Positions 56,024 to 64,000 of a DNA stretch of 64,000 nt are shown here, piece by piece (position 1 is the stretch's first letter; each line of letters starts with the position of its first letter). This DNA comes from Methylocystis echinoides. Lineage in GTDB: Bacteria; Pseudomonadota; Alphaproteobacteria; Rhizobiales; Beijerinckiaceae. The DNA is taken from positions 1,812,501-1,876,500 of the forward strand of contig NZ_CP156084.1 in the NCBI RefSeq assembly GCF_040687965.1. Reading direction: 5' to 3'. The translations under genes were made by a program, and so were the position numbers. The notes below the pieces were generated by a model that saw only the letters and a program-made list of their open reading frames with translations, was not told where the DNA came from and did not search any database.

Positions 56024-57441
56024 ACCCAGTGGCCGACGAGACCATAGACGGCCAGCAGAATGACGACGACAACGGAGATGATGACGAGGAAAAACAGCCG
56101 GCGCGGGTTGAGCGCGACGGCGAGCGCGAGCGATGCGACGAAACAGAATTTGCTGAACGCATAGCCGCCGCGCGCCGCGCCTTGGCCCCGCGTAAGCCAC
56201 TCGTCGGCGAGAAAATACGCGGCGCAGCCGGCGAAGATGACGGGAAGCAGCGTCAGCCGGCGCATCGTCGGCGCAAAGGACACGACATAGGCGTCGAGCG
56301 GGACGCCCAAGGCCAGCGTGTAATAGGCGGCCACTGCAATGCTGCAAGCGACTGCGGGCCATAGCCGCGCCGGCGCGACCGGCAACGAGACGCGCGTCGC
56401 CCATATGCCGGCGGCGGTCAGCAATCCGTAAAGTCCAAGATGAGCGGTGAGATAATCGCCAAGCAGAATGGGCATGAAATCAGTTGGCGCTTTCCACAGC
56501 AGCAGGGGCGTCAGCAGCGCCGGCGCAATCGCCCGCGGCGCGAGCCGGCGCCAGGGAAGGGCCGCGCCGAGCGGTGCCGGCGCCAAGGCGGGCAGCAGGG
56601 CGGCAAGCGGGCGCGCCAGCGCGATCAGGCCGCCGAAGAGCAGCGCAAGCCAGAGTCCGCGCCGATCGATATAGCCCGCTTCGCTGCGGCCGAAGACCGC
56701 ATTGAGCCAGGCGAGCGTCTCGGCATGGGCGTCGTAACTATAGAGCACGCCGATATGTTCGGCGCCGCGCGCCAGCGCCAGCCGTCGCCCCGCGCCTCTG
56801 GCGACATCCCCGTAGGTGACGCCCGGCTGCGCGGGACCTCCCGCCGTAGCGGAGACGACGTCCGCGCCGACGTCGATCAGCCGTTGCGATTCCCAAGCGC
56901 CGTCGACGATCAATAGGTTCTTGGGACTCTCGGGCGTAACGTCGCGCGCAAAGAACGATAGCGCCACGACCGCCGCGATCAGCGGATCGCGCCGGGCGGC
57001 GCGCACGATGACGTCTGTCGCCATCGAGTGGCCCGCAAGCGCAACGCGACCGTCCGCCCCGGCAAGGGCGCGCGCATAGGCGACGACCCTGTCGACGTCG
57101 GCGACGAGAACCTCGGTCGATTTCGCGGCGTCGCCGATCCCCCCGGAGAGCGGGCGCGCATTGCGGCCATGGCCGGAAAAGTCGAAGGTCACGGCCACAT
57201 AGCCGTTTTGCGCCAGGGTTGTCGCGAGCGGCGCCATCAATTGCTGCGAGCCTGAAAAACCATGCGCGATCACAACGGCCGGGGCGGGCGCATGATTTGA
57301 CTTCTGCAAAACCGTGACGGGAACGCCCTGAACATCCGCAACGGTCGCGACGAGGCCACTTTGTTGGCCGCCCAGCTCAATCAGCGCGACAGCGACGGCG
57401 ATGGATGAGAGAACCAAAAAAAAATTGCGCAGGCCTGCCAC
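55930..57441 (-). CDS. Alpha/beta hydrolase with N-terminal TM and large C-terminal membrane domain
   Basis: Protein of 503 aa. An N-terminal TM (LRNFFLVLSSIAVAVALIEL) is followed by an alpha/beta-hydrolase domain with VVIAHGFSGSQQ (oxyanion region), FDFSGHGRNA and the nucleophile elbow AGHSMATD; a later GAEHIGVLYS may hold the catalytic His. The C-terminal 230 or so residues form about eight hydrophobic segments. I chose the GTG at 57441, which has AAGGAG 7 bp upstream; an in-frame codon at 57540 gives a poor extension. Substrate unknown. Its 3' end overlaps the small plus-strand gene by 94 bp. Confidence 0.8.
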   Translation of the reverse strand: MAGLRNFFLVLSSIAVAVALIELGGQQSGLVATVADVQGVPVTVLQKSNHAPAPAVVIAHGFSGSQQLMAPLATTLAQNGYVAVTFDFSGHGRNARPLSGGIGDAAKSTEVLVADVDRVVAYARALAGADGRVALAGHSMATDVIVRAARRDPLIAAVVALSFFARDVTPESPKNLLIVDGAWESQRLIDVGADVVSATAGGPAQPGVTYGDVARGAGRRLALARGAEHIGVLYSYDAHAETLAWLNAVFGRSEAGYIDRRGLWLALLFGGLIALARPLAALLPALAPAPLGAALPWRRLAPRAIAPALLTPLLLWKAPTDFMPILLGDYLTAHLGLYGLLTAAGIWATRVSLPVAPARLWPAVACSIAVAAYYTLALGVPLDAYVVSFAPTMRRLTLLPVIFAGCAAYFLADEWLTRGQGAARGGYAFSKFCFVASLALAVALNPRRLFFLVIISVVVVILLAVYGLVGHWVYARTRDPLPGALGAAFGLAWAIAVCFPIVD

Positions 57442-57783
57442 GGCGCGGCTCCTTAGTGAGCGGATTCTTAAAGCGTACTTGGAGCCGCGACTGTCTGCGC
57501 TGCATGACACAGCTTGCCTTGGCCGCGCAGCCTCCGTCAATTCAGCTTTACTATTGGCTTTTTGTGAGGTTCAATCTCAGCGTGGGAGCGAAACCGCTAA
57601 ATCCCAAGCAATTAGACAAGTCTGAAACACCCAAAAAAACAATACAGGAAACGCCGGCGCCTGAAGCGACGCCTCGACGAGAGGGGCGAGAGTCGCCCTA
57701 TGGCCATAGATAGAGAGGCCGGCGAACCATTGGCGTCGCGCCAACGGCGCATTACGCCGTTATGCGCAGCCGGGAGGCCATCG
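57442..57783. other. Divergent region between the hydrolase and aerR-like genes
   Basis: About 340 bp with lower GC than its surroundings and A/T runs (57625-57650). It contains a perfect PpsR-type box at 57492-57509 and no convincing gene; frames of 74-102 codons here lack family character. Confidence 0.5.
57492..57509. promoter_or_regulatory. PpsR/CrtJ-type operator upstream of aerR-like and hydrolase genes
   Basis: TGTC-N10-TGACA-type match (TGTCTGCGCTGCATGACA), perfect for TGT-N12-ACA and for the internal C and G preferred in reported sites. It lies 51 bp before the hydrolase start on the minus strand and 275 bp before aerR. No adjacent good -35/-10 pair was found. Confidence 0.45.
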
Positions 57784-58701
57784 ATGAGCAGCCGTGGCGA
57801 ATTGGAAGTGGGCGAGCATTTAGACGCATCGACCTGCGGGGAGCTGGCGAAGCTTTTTGCGAGCCGCCCGGGCCCGAACCCGGAGCGCCTTGCTTCAGTC
57901 ATTTTCGACGACATCGTCCCGCGCCTGCACATGCTCCACCACGAGCTTTCGGCAAAGGACGCGGAACGCGCTTTCTCCTGCGCTGAAATCTCAGAATTCG
58001 GCGCGATCCTGATCAAAGACGACATGACTGCGGCGGATCGGTTCCTCGATAAAATGCGCGCATGCGGACGCTCCGAGGAAGCGTTGTACCTTGGGCTGAT
58101 GGCCGAGACCGCGCGTCATCTCGGCGCTCTGTGGGAGGAAGATCTGTGCAGCTTCGTCGACGTCACCATTGGCGTTGCGCGCCTTCAGAAGATGTTGTGC
58201 GCTTTCAGCGGCGTTTGTGAATCGACGTTTGCCGAGGGCCATCGCGTGTTGTTATGCGCCCTCGCGGGAGAAAGTCATATCTTTGGCCTCGACATGGTCG
58301 CGTGTTTCATGCGTCAGGCCTGCTGGGACGTGGACCTGCAAAAGGGCGTCGAGGCCCATGACGTCGCGGACGCCGTGGCGGGCGAGTGGTTCGCGGTTCT
58401 GGGCTTTTCATTGAGCGCCGAAGCCGGCCTCGAGACCTTGTGCCGCGCCATTCAGTCGGGGCGGGCCGCGTCGGTCAATCCGGCGATCGCCGTACTCGTC
58501 GGCGGGCCGCTGTTTCGCGCCCAGCCCAATCTCGTCGCGCAGGTGGGGGCAGACGCGATGGCGAGCGACGCGGCGAGCGCAAGCTTGCTGGCGCGGAGAC
58601 TATTGCTGCGCCAGCCGACGAAGCATGCGCGTCATCACAGTCGCCCCGCGGCGCACAACGCCGCCGCCAGGCCGCGTGACGACGGTCAGCCGCCTGCATA
58701 G
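57784..58701 (+). CDS. aerR: AerR/PpaA-type cobalamin-binding antirepressor
   Basis: Regulator of 305 aa that, in Rhodobacter, binds B12 and counteracts PpsR/CrtJ. The helical part has LGALWEEDLCSFVDVTIGVA RLQ (W117), and the Rossmann-like B12 domain has GESHIFGLDMVACFMRQA, a variant of DxHxxG with H165 as possible cobalt ligand. The C-terminal 35 or so residues are basic and histidine-rich. The ATG at 57784 has GGGAGG 6 bp upstream; a start at 57700 is less likely. Ends directly against the bphO stop on the other strand, with no gap. Confidence 0.87.
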   Translation: MSSRGELEVGEHLDASTCGELAKLFASRPGPNPERLASVIFDDIVPRLHMLHHELSAKDAERAFSCAEISEFGAILIKDDMTAADRFLDKMRACGRSEEALYLGLMAETARHLGALWEEDLCSFVDVTIGVARLQKMLCAFSGVCESTFAEGHRVLLCALAGESHIFGLDMVACFMRQACWDVDLQKGVEAHDVADAVAGEWFAVLGFSLSAEAGLETLCRAIQSGRAASVNPAIAVLVGGPLFRAQPNLVAQVGADAMASDAASASLLARRLLLRQPTKHARHHSRPAAHNAAARPRDDGQPPA

Positions 58702-59304
58702 TCAGACGCAAAAAGGACGCGCATCCGTTTTTGGCGCCCAGTCTTTCATCCAGGCTTCAAACGCAAGAAATGTTGCAACGGCCGCGTCGATCGTCGCCTG
58801 CTCCTGCGACTCGCCGGACAGCGACTCGAGTCGGACGAGAAGCTGCGGCCAGCCGCGCCGCTTGCCGCTGTCATTTGAAAAAAACCGGCAGCCGTCGCCC
58901 TCGAGCGGCGCCAGCACAGGCGCGACCGCGCGGGCGATGGCGGCGCCCCCCAGGGCCGAGCCTTCGACAACGTAAAGCGCGCCGAGCGCTTGCGCGTCAT
59001 CTGTCAAGAGCGGCAGCGTGGCGCAGCGCGGCAAGACGTCCTGTTGATCGCGCGCGACGCCGAGCGCTTGGAGATCGCTCTCGAGCAGACGCGACCGCGG
59101 CGTTTCATCCGTCAACAGCGCATGGGCGCCCATGCCGGCGTCGACGGGGCGATGAAAGCCATAAAGCCGCATCAGCAACGCCCGGTAGCCGCTAAGGTCG
59201 ATCGCGCCGCTCGCGGCCGCCGCGAGGCCCGGATGGCGATGCAGCCGCTCATGCGATTCGGAAGTCGCAGCGCGCAGCCGCTCCCGCAGGCGCCCGACCC
59301 TCAT
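58702..59304 (-). CDS. bphO: Heme oxygenase of the bacteriophytochrome operon
   Basis: Cleaves heme to biliverdin, the chromophore of BphP (200 aa). The proximal histidine is probably in TSESHERLHRHP near residue 20, and YVVEGSALGGAAIARAV is the conserved distal-helix segment of BphO-type enzymes. Overlaps bphP by 4 bp. Confidence 0.9.
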   Translation of the reverse strand: MRVGRLRERLRAATSESHERLHRHPGLAAAASGAIDLSGYRALLMRLYGFHRPVDAGMGAHALLTDETPRSRLLESDLQALGVARDQQDVLPRCATLPLLTDDAQALGALYVVEGSALGGAAIARAVAPVLAPLEGDGCRFFSNDSGKRRGWPQLLVRLESLSGESQEQATIDAAVATFLAFEAWMKDWAPKTDARPFCV

Positions 59305-61487
59305 GGCGCTTTTGGCGCGCCGCGTGCGCGCTCCCTTTGCTTTGCGGCGCGGGAGATCTGCTCGAGCACTTCCGCGGCGCGCGCCACCGAGGCGCGTACG
59401 CTCTCCAATGTGTCGGGGATGCCGGCGGTGTCGAGCCCGTCAGCGATTTCCAAAGCCGCCAATTGCGCATTGTCGATGATGCGCGACATCAGGCCTTCCA
59501 CAGCGAGCGCCGAACGCGAATCGATTCGGCCCATCAAGCGGCGCTGGCTCAGCATGACGCTGTGGCGGAAGCGCTCGCGCGCCATATTGGCTGCTTTCCG
59601 CTCGGTCAAATCCGTAAACAGAACGACATAGCCGAGCACGCGGTCGCGCGACGCGAGCACCGGATCGCCGCGCACTGCGACGGGCAGCGTCTCTCCTGAC
59701 GCCGTCATGAGCAAAGCTTCTCCGCGCCAGGGCGCGCCCGTCTCGCGCAGAGCGGCGAGGCTTCGCGCGACCGCCGCCGAGTCGACGAAAAAACCGGGCA
59801 AGTCGTCGAGACTCTTGATCGGCCCCGACGCGCCGAGCAGATCGTTGAGCGCGCGATTGGCTTCGAGAACATGGCCGTCCGTGCCGGCGACGATGATCTG
59901 CTGATCGGCCGAATGGACCTGTCGCAGCACATGGTCGAGCTGATCCTTCGCAATCAGGATGCGCAGCGCGCGAAACTGCATGACGACGTCGGTGACGCTT
60001 TCGCCGATCAGCCGCGCGGCGGCGCGATCGGCCGGGGACCAGGCGTCCGACGTGCCTTCCACGACCTGATGCCATTGCGCAAAGGAGCGGCGCGGCGACA
60101 ATTCGCTCGGATCGTCGCTGTCCGAAGGCGGCTTGAAGGGATTGCCGCCCCAGGTGACGGTGCGGATACGCTCCTTTCGAAACCAGATCAGCATCTCGTC
60201 CGGCTCGCTGGAGATACGCGTCGCGGCGACGCCGCTCGCCACGCCGGCCAGCGGCGCGAACTGCGGCGCCTCCGCCGCGAGCGCCGAGGTCGCAAAGACG
60301 CCGTCCGCCAATCGCGGCGCCAGCCAGCGGCCGAGCTCGCTGATCTGTTCGGTTCCCGGCGCCTCGCCGATCATGCGCATTTTGCCTTCGAAAAGCAGCG
60401 CCGCGCCTGTCGCATTGAGCGGCAGCAGCAGCGCATGGGCGCTGTCGAACAACGCGCCGCGCCAATCGCCGTCCCGGCACACGCTTTGAATCATGCGCTG
60501 TTCGAGCCGGCGCACCGCGAGTTCGGCCTGTCCCTGCGCGAAGCTTTCGAGCGCCGCGATCCGCGTGCCGATCACTTCGGCGAGCAATTCGCACACGGCC
60601 CGCATCTCGAAAGGGAGCAATCGGGGCGCGTAATGATGACAGGAGATCAGCCCCCAGAGTTTGCCGGCGACCATCAGCGAGACGACCAGAGTGGCGGCGA
60701 CGCCCATATTTTTGAGATATTGGATGTGGATCGGCGAAGCGCTGCGCAGGAAGCACAGCGACATGTCGAGCTCCTCGCCGGTCGCCGGCGAGAGACGGGG
60801 TTCGAGCGGGGCGGGCGTGTAGTCGACGTCGGCGAGGAGACGCACCCGATTGCGTTCATAAAGGCGGCGCGCGATCTGCGGAATGTCGGAGGCCGGGTAA
60901 CGGTTGCCGAGGAACGCCTCGAGTTCCGGCCGTCTGGTTTCGGCGAAAACCTCGCCATGCCCTTCTTCGTCGAAACGATAGACCATGACGCGGTCATAGC
61001 CGGTAAGGTCTCGAAACATCGCGGCGCTGACGTCGCAAAGGCCGCGCAGACTCGCCGACGTCAGGATCGTGTCGACGCCGCGATCGATCGCCTTGGTGTA
61101 ATCGACAATCGGGCCGGCGCGTTCCAATTCGACAACCCACTCGCCGCTCGGCGCCTTGTGCAAGAGCGCATTGAGCGGCGCGCCGCCGGCGCCCGCGAAG
61201 CAGCGCAGCGCGAAGGGGATGGACGAGGCCGGCTGCGTGACGAGACCCTCGATTTGCGTCCACAGATCGCCGCCGAGATCGCGTAGGCGCAGGCCCTTCA
61301 GCGGAGCCGACATTTTGAGAAAGGACGCCGCGTTGGCGCTCTCTTGCATGATGCGGCCGTCCGCCGCGCACAAGGTGAGCAATGCGCCATGGGGCTGGAT
61401 GGAGCCCGCGAGGTGGATCTGCTCGCGTTCGCAATTCGAGAGGGTGGCCGTCCCGAAGGCAGGCGAAGCGGAAGGGTCGAGCGTCAC
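59301..61487 (-). CDS. bphP: Bacteriophytochrome, BphP1 type without histidine kinase
   Basis: Red/far-red photoreceptor (728 aa). PAS (about 15-120) carries the biliverdin-binding C19 in LSNCEREQIHLAGSIQPHG. GAF (about 135-305) has PASDIP (198-203, D201), H254 in SPIHIQYLKNMG and CHHYAP (283-288). PHY (about 320-500) has tongue motifs WGGNPF and PRRSF. A second PAS (about 525-640) is followed by a helical DHp-like tail. No ATPase domain with N or G boxes is present. This layout matches BphP1 of Rhodopseudomonas palustris, which acts by binding PpsR2, and ppsR2 is the adjacent gene, 34 bp upstream. Confidence 0.92.
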   Translation of the reverse strand: MTLDPSASPAFGTATLSNCEREQIHLAGSIQPHGALLTLCAADGRIMQESANAASFLKMSAPLKGLRLRDLGGDLWTQIEGLVTQPASSIPFALRCFAGAGGAPLNALLHKAPSGEWVVELERAGPIVDYTKAIDRGVDTILTSASLRGLCDVSAAMFRDLTGYDRVMVYRFDEEGHGEVFAETRRPELEAFLGNRYPASDIPQIARRLYERNRVRLLADVDYTPAPLEPRLSPATGEELDMSLCFLRSASPIHIQYLKNMGVAATLVVSLMVAGKLWGLISCHHYAPRLLPFEMRAVCELLAEVIGTRIAALESFAQGQAELAVRRLEQRMIQSVCRDGDWRGALFDSAHALLLPLNATGAALLFEGKMRMIGEAPGTEQISELGRWLAPRLADGVFATSALAAEAPQFAPLAGVASGVAATRISSEPDEMLIWFRKERIRTVTWGGNPFKPPSDSDDPSELSPRRSFAQWHQVVEGTSDAWSPADRAAARLIGESVTDVVMQFRALRILIAKDQLDHVLRQVHSADQQIIVAGTDGHVLEANRALNDLLGASGPIKSLDDLPGFFVDSAAVARSLAALRETGAPWRGEALLMTASGETLPVAVRGDPVLASRDRVLGYVVLFTDLTERKAANMARERFRHSVMLSQRRLMGRIDSRSALAVEGLMSRIIDNAQLAALEIADGLDTAGIPDTLESVRASVARAAEVLEQISRAAKQRERARGAPKAP

Positions 61488-61521
61488 GGCGTAAGCTACC
61501 CTTTGGTCAGGCGTTTGGCGC

Positions 61522-62844
61522 CTATTTTCTTTCGAGGCCGTATTTTTTCAACTTGGCGTGAAGGCCCTGACGGCTGAGGCCGAGTTGGCGCGCGGCGGCC
61601 GTGCGATTACTATTGCACTGTTCGAGCGCGGCCAAAATCGCCTTGCGTTCGATCGCTTCCGTCGACATGCGCACAATCGCTTCGAGCGTGCGGTTGTCCA
61701 AAGCCTCGATCGACAGCCCCCGATCGGCGACTTCGCGCGAAGGCTGGCCGGACGCGTGACGAATGTCGCGAACGAGAAGCCCGAAATAATTGGGCGCGTC
61801 CGCGTCGTCGCCGACGGCCGTAATCTCGACGGGAGTCGACTGACCGAGTTCGCCGTCGATGCGCGTCTGGAAACGACGCAGATCGCCGTGCTTGCGAATG
61901 AGCGCCATCACGACATTGGCGTCGGCGCCCGGGCTCGACAGCCAGCGCGTCAGTTTAGAGCCGATCGCCGCGACTTCCGCGCCGAGCTGAACGAGATCGA
62001 GAAAGGCCCCATTGGCGGCCCGCACGATCCCGTCGCAATCGATGACGACAAAGCCTTCGGGCAAGCGATCTATAAACGACGCAATCGACACGCCGCTGGC
62101 GTGGGAGGCGTTGTCGGCCTCGCGCATCGGCGTGAGCTGGCAGATGAAAACCGCGCTGGCTTCCGCGTTCATGAGCGACGCGCGCAGGCTCCACAATCCG
62201 GCTGACGGCGTTGGTTGAATGACGATTCCCGGCGCGCGCCCTTGCTCGCGCGTCTTTTCGAGAAGTTGATCGAGCGCGCGCCGATCGCGCTGGGAAAGTT
62301 GCGGCAGGAATGGTGCGCCCGGCGAGAGATAGAGATCCTTCGCCGCGCGAAAATTCGCTTCGACAACGCGCAGATCGGGGACGTTGACCAGCGCAACGGC
62401 TTCCGTCGTCGCGTCGAACAGCGTGCGATAGCGCGTCTCGATTTCGCGCATCTTCCAATAATCGCGTTCGCGCGCCTCCTGCGCCAGTTGCAGACGCGCC
62501 TGCAATTCGCTGATCGCCTCCAGATTGCGGCCAATGGCGATGAATCCGGCCTCGCCGAGGCTGAAGGTCGTATATTCCATCGGCAACTCGAGGCCGCTGG
62601 GAAAGCGCTGACGCACCTGGAAGCAGGAAGGATCGCCGCGCAGACGCACATCCTCGATTTTTTTCAACGTGAGGCTGTCGATGGCGGGATCGATCGTCTC
62701 GCCCCAGCGCCGGCCGCGCCATTGGTCGAGCGGTTCTCGCGCCAGCGACTCAGCGGTCACGACCTTCTGGATGACGCCGTCCTCGTCGAGCGTCAGCGTC
62801 AAATCAGGGCGGGTATAGGCTTTGTCGGTCATCGTCACGCTCAA
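61522..62844 (-). CDS. ppsR2: Transcriptional regulator PpsR2
   Basis: Second PpsR-type regulator (440 aa), expected partner of BphP. The order is an N-terminal PAS-like domain (LTLDEDGVIQKVV), a coiled helix (LQARLQLAQEARERDYWKMR), two PAS domains and a Fis-type helix-turn-helix (NRTAAARQLGLSRQGLHAKL). It has cysteines in VFICQLTP and at C410 just before the helix-turn-helix, but has alanine where PpsR1 has C433. An ATG four codons in is another possible start. First gene of ppsR2-bphP-bphO, divergent from bchI. Confidence 0.91.
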   Translation of the reverse strand: MSVTMTDKAYTRPDLTLTLDEDGVIQKVVTAESLAREPLDQWRGRRWGETIDPAIDSLTLKKIEDVRLRGDPSCFQVRQRFPSGLELPMEYTTFSLGEAGFIAIGRNLEAISELQARLQLAQEARERDYWKMREIETRYRTLFDATTEAVALVNVPDLRVVEANFRAAKDLYLSPGAPFLPQLSQRDRRALDQLLEKTREQGRAPGIVIQPTPSAGLWSLRASLMNAEASAVFICQLTPMREADNASHASGVSIASFIDRLPEGFVVIDCDGIVRAANGAFLDLVQLGAEVAAIGSKLTRWLSSPGADANVVMALIRKHGDLRRFQTRIDGELGQSTPVEITAVGDDADAPNYFGLLVRDIRHASGQPSREVADRGLSIEALDNRTLEAIVRMSTEAIERKAILAALEQCNSNRTAAARQLGLSRQGLHAKLKKYGLERK

Positions 62845-63041
62845 TGCGGCGCGGCGCGCGCGCCCGCGCGGCGATCCATTGCCTGCGTGCCGTCGGCGAT
62901 GGAAGTCATAGTGCGAACCGAGCCCCCTTCAGTCACCCCCTACATAATGGGGTTTGGCCGAAAAAATTGCTACGTTTCCGTGCCGCAGCGTCGAAATAAT
63001 GTTGCCGGTCGTTGGTTGGACTTGCGTTCGCCCTGCACAGG

Positions 63042-63059
63042 TGTAAAGTAAGAGTTACA
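63042..63059. promoter_or_regulatory. PpsR/CrtJ-type operator at bchI
   Basis: Perfect TGT-N12-ACA (TGTAAAGTAAGAGTTACA), 44 bp before the preferred bchI start. It lies between divergent bchI and ppsR2, so it could act on both. It shares TGTAAAG with the bchG operator. Confidence 0.7.
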
Positions 63060-63102
63060 TATGGAGCGTAAGGCGCGCTTGTCTCGCGCGCGAGGGGGGC
63101 GA

Positions 63103-64000
63103 ATGGCGCCGATTCAGGTCAAGCTCCCGCAGGAAGCGGCCCACGCGCCGCAGGCCGTTCAGACGACGCCAGCCGCCGCGCCGCGGCCTTTCGGCGCTCC
63201 CGCGCCATTTCCCTTCTCCGCGATCGTCGGCCAGGACGATATGAAGCTCGCCTTTCTGCTCGCGGCGATCGACCCGTCGGTCGGCGGCGTGCTGGTCTTC
63301 GGCGATCGCGGAACGGGGAAATCCACGGCCGTGCGCGCGCTGGCGCGCCTGCTCCCGCGGATGCGCGCCGTCAGCGACTGCGCCTATAATTGCGATCCGG
63401 CTGCGACCTCGGCGCTTTGCGACGCCTGTCGGAAAGGCTCCTTGAAAACGGCGCTGCGGCCGGTTCCCGTCATCGATCTGCCGCTGGGCGCGACCGAAGA
63501 CCGCGTCGTCGGCGCCCTCGACCTCGAACGCGCGCTGACGCGCGGCGAAAAGGCGTTCGAGCCGGGCCTGTTGGCCAAGGCCAATCGAGGATTTCTCTAC
63601 ATCGACGAAGTCAACCTGCTCGAAGATCATCTTGTCGATCTCCTGCTCGACGTCGCCGCCTCTGGCGAGAATGTCGTGGAGCGCGAGGGGCTGAGCGTGC
63701 GCCATCCGGCGCGTTTCGTTCTCATCGGCAGCGGCAATCCAGAGGAGGGCGAGTTACGGCCGCAATTGCTCGATCGCTTCGGTCTCGCCGTCGACGTGAA
63801 AACCCCGACCGACATCGCCACGCGCGTCGAGGTCGTGCGGCGGCGCGACGCGTTCGAGCGCGATCCAACGCGCTTCCATCGCGCCTTCGCCGCCGAGGAG
63901 CAGAAGCTGCGCCGCCGCATCGGCGCCGCGCGCGGCCGCGTCGGCGACATCGAGACGTCGGACGCCGTGCTCGAAAAAGCGGCCCGGCTCTGCGTCGCGC
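63103..64000 (+). CDS. bchI: Magnesium chelatase ATPase subunit I (5' part, runs off the window)
   Basis: AAA+ subunit that, with BchD, drives Mg insertion by BchH. The frame stays open to 64000 (299 codons, a little over 85% of a normal BchI). [20 protein letters not shown], Walker [14 protein letters not shown], the cysteine-rich loop ([16 protein letters not shown]) and Walker [18 protein letters not shown] are diagnostic, as is [20 protein letters not shown]. The ATG at 63103 has a GAGGGGGG ribosome site; an in-frame ATG at 63061 directly abuts the PpsR operator and is less likely. bchD would follow outside the window. Confidence 0.95.
   Translation, partial: MAPIQVKLPQEAAHAPQAVQTTPAAAPRPFGAPAPFPFSAIVGQDDMKLAFLLAAIDPSVGGVLVFGDRGTGKSTAVRALARLLPRMRAVSDCAYNCDPAATSALCDACRKGSLKTALRPVPVIDLPLGATEDRVVGALDLERALTRGEKAFEPGLLAKANRGFLYIDEVNLLEDHLVDLLLDVAASGENVVEREGLSVRHPARFVLIGSGNPEEGELRPQLLDRFGLAVDVKTPTDIATRVEVVRRRDAFERDPTRFHRAFAAEEQKLRRRIGAARGRVGDIETSDAVLEKAARLCVA

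Noticed and set aside
57405-57713. Short plus-strand frames before the aerR-like gene
   Set aside because: They run antisense into the start of the hydrolase gene and read through A/T-rich intergenic DNA without any motif.

Overview
The window looks like a GC-rich chromosome segment of a phototrophic alphaproteobacterium. Gene order and protein character point to Hyphomicrobiales (Rhizobiales), perhaps the Beijerinckiaceae/Methylocystaceae side, but the genus cannot be fixed from the sequence alone. The evidence is a ChvI-ChvG-HprK-EIIA-HPr cluster, an alphaproteobacterial str-S10-spc-alpha ribosomal supercluster, and a photosynthesis gene cluster with an aerobic cyclase (acsF), a C4-pathway hemA, two PpsR regulators and a BphP1-type bacteriophytochrome.

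Layout. (1) 1-2733: end of a FAD subunit and a complete molybdopterin subunit of a PaoABC-like molybdenum hydroxylase. (2) 2751-3022: a broken TMEM175/DUF1211-type gene, readable only across a frameshift, a stop and an internal deletion. (3) 3114-7103, minus strand: chvI, chvG, hprK, EIIA and HPr, an envelope two-component system coupled to a regulatory PTS branch. (4) 7416-8466: a HugZ-like protein and a small DUF465 protein. (5) 9079-29561: rpsL-rpsG-fusA-tuf, then the S10, spc and alpha ribosomal operons with secY, adk and rpoA, ending in a strong intrinsic terminator. A free-standing Hsp70/YegD-like gene sits between adk and rpsM. Several spacers hold palindromic repeats or hairpins. (6) 29693-33518: HtrA/DegP-like protease, cutA, S49 peptidase, ihfB, a LapA-domain protein and tRNA-Thr(CGU).

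(7) 34197-63000 onward is the photosynthesis cluster. Fourteen tightly packed minus-strand genes (bchF-bchN-bchB-bchH-bchL-bchM-lhaA-puhA-puhB-puhC-orf-acsF-puhE-hemA) supply the early bacteriochlorophyll pathway, the reaction-centre H subunit and assembly factors. Divergent to them are ppsR1 and then bchG, a pucC-like gene, bchP, tspO and a small membrane protein. An alpha/beta hydrolase with a large membrane domain follows on the minus strand. Next comes a sensory block: an AerR/PpaA-type cobalamin-binding antirepressor, heme oxygenase (bphO), bacteriophytochrome (bphP) and ppsR2. The window ends inside bchI, divergent from ppsR2. No puf, crt, bchC or bchXYZ genes lie in the window.

The cluster appears to be controlled by PpsR. 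TGT-N12-ACA boxes lie before bchG (a tandem pair spaced 8 bp), bchI and the aerR/hydrolase intergenic region, with a one-mismatch box before bchF. Together with PpsR1, PpsR2, AerR and BphP this suggests that oxygen/redox, far-red light and cobalamin signals meet on the same promoters. Functional calls rest on motif recognition by eye; no database search was run.
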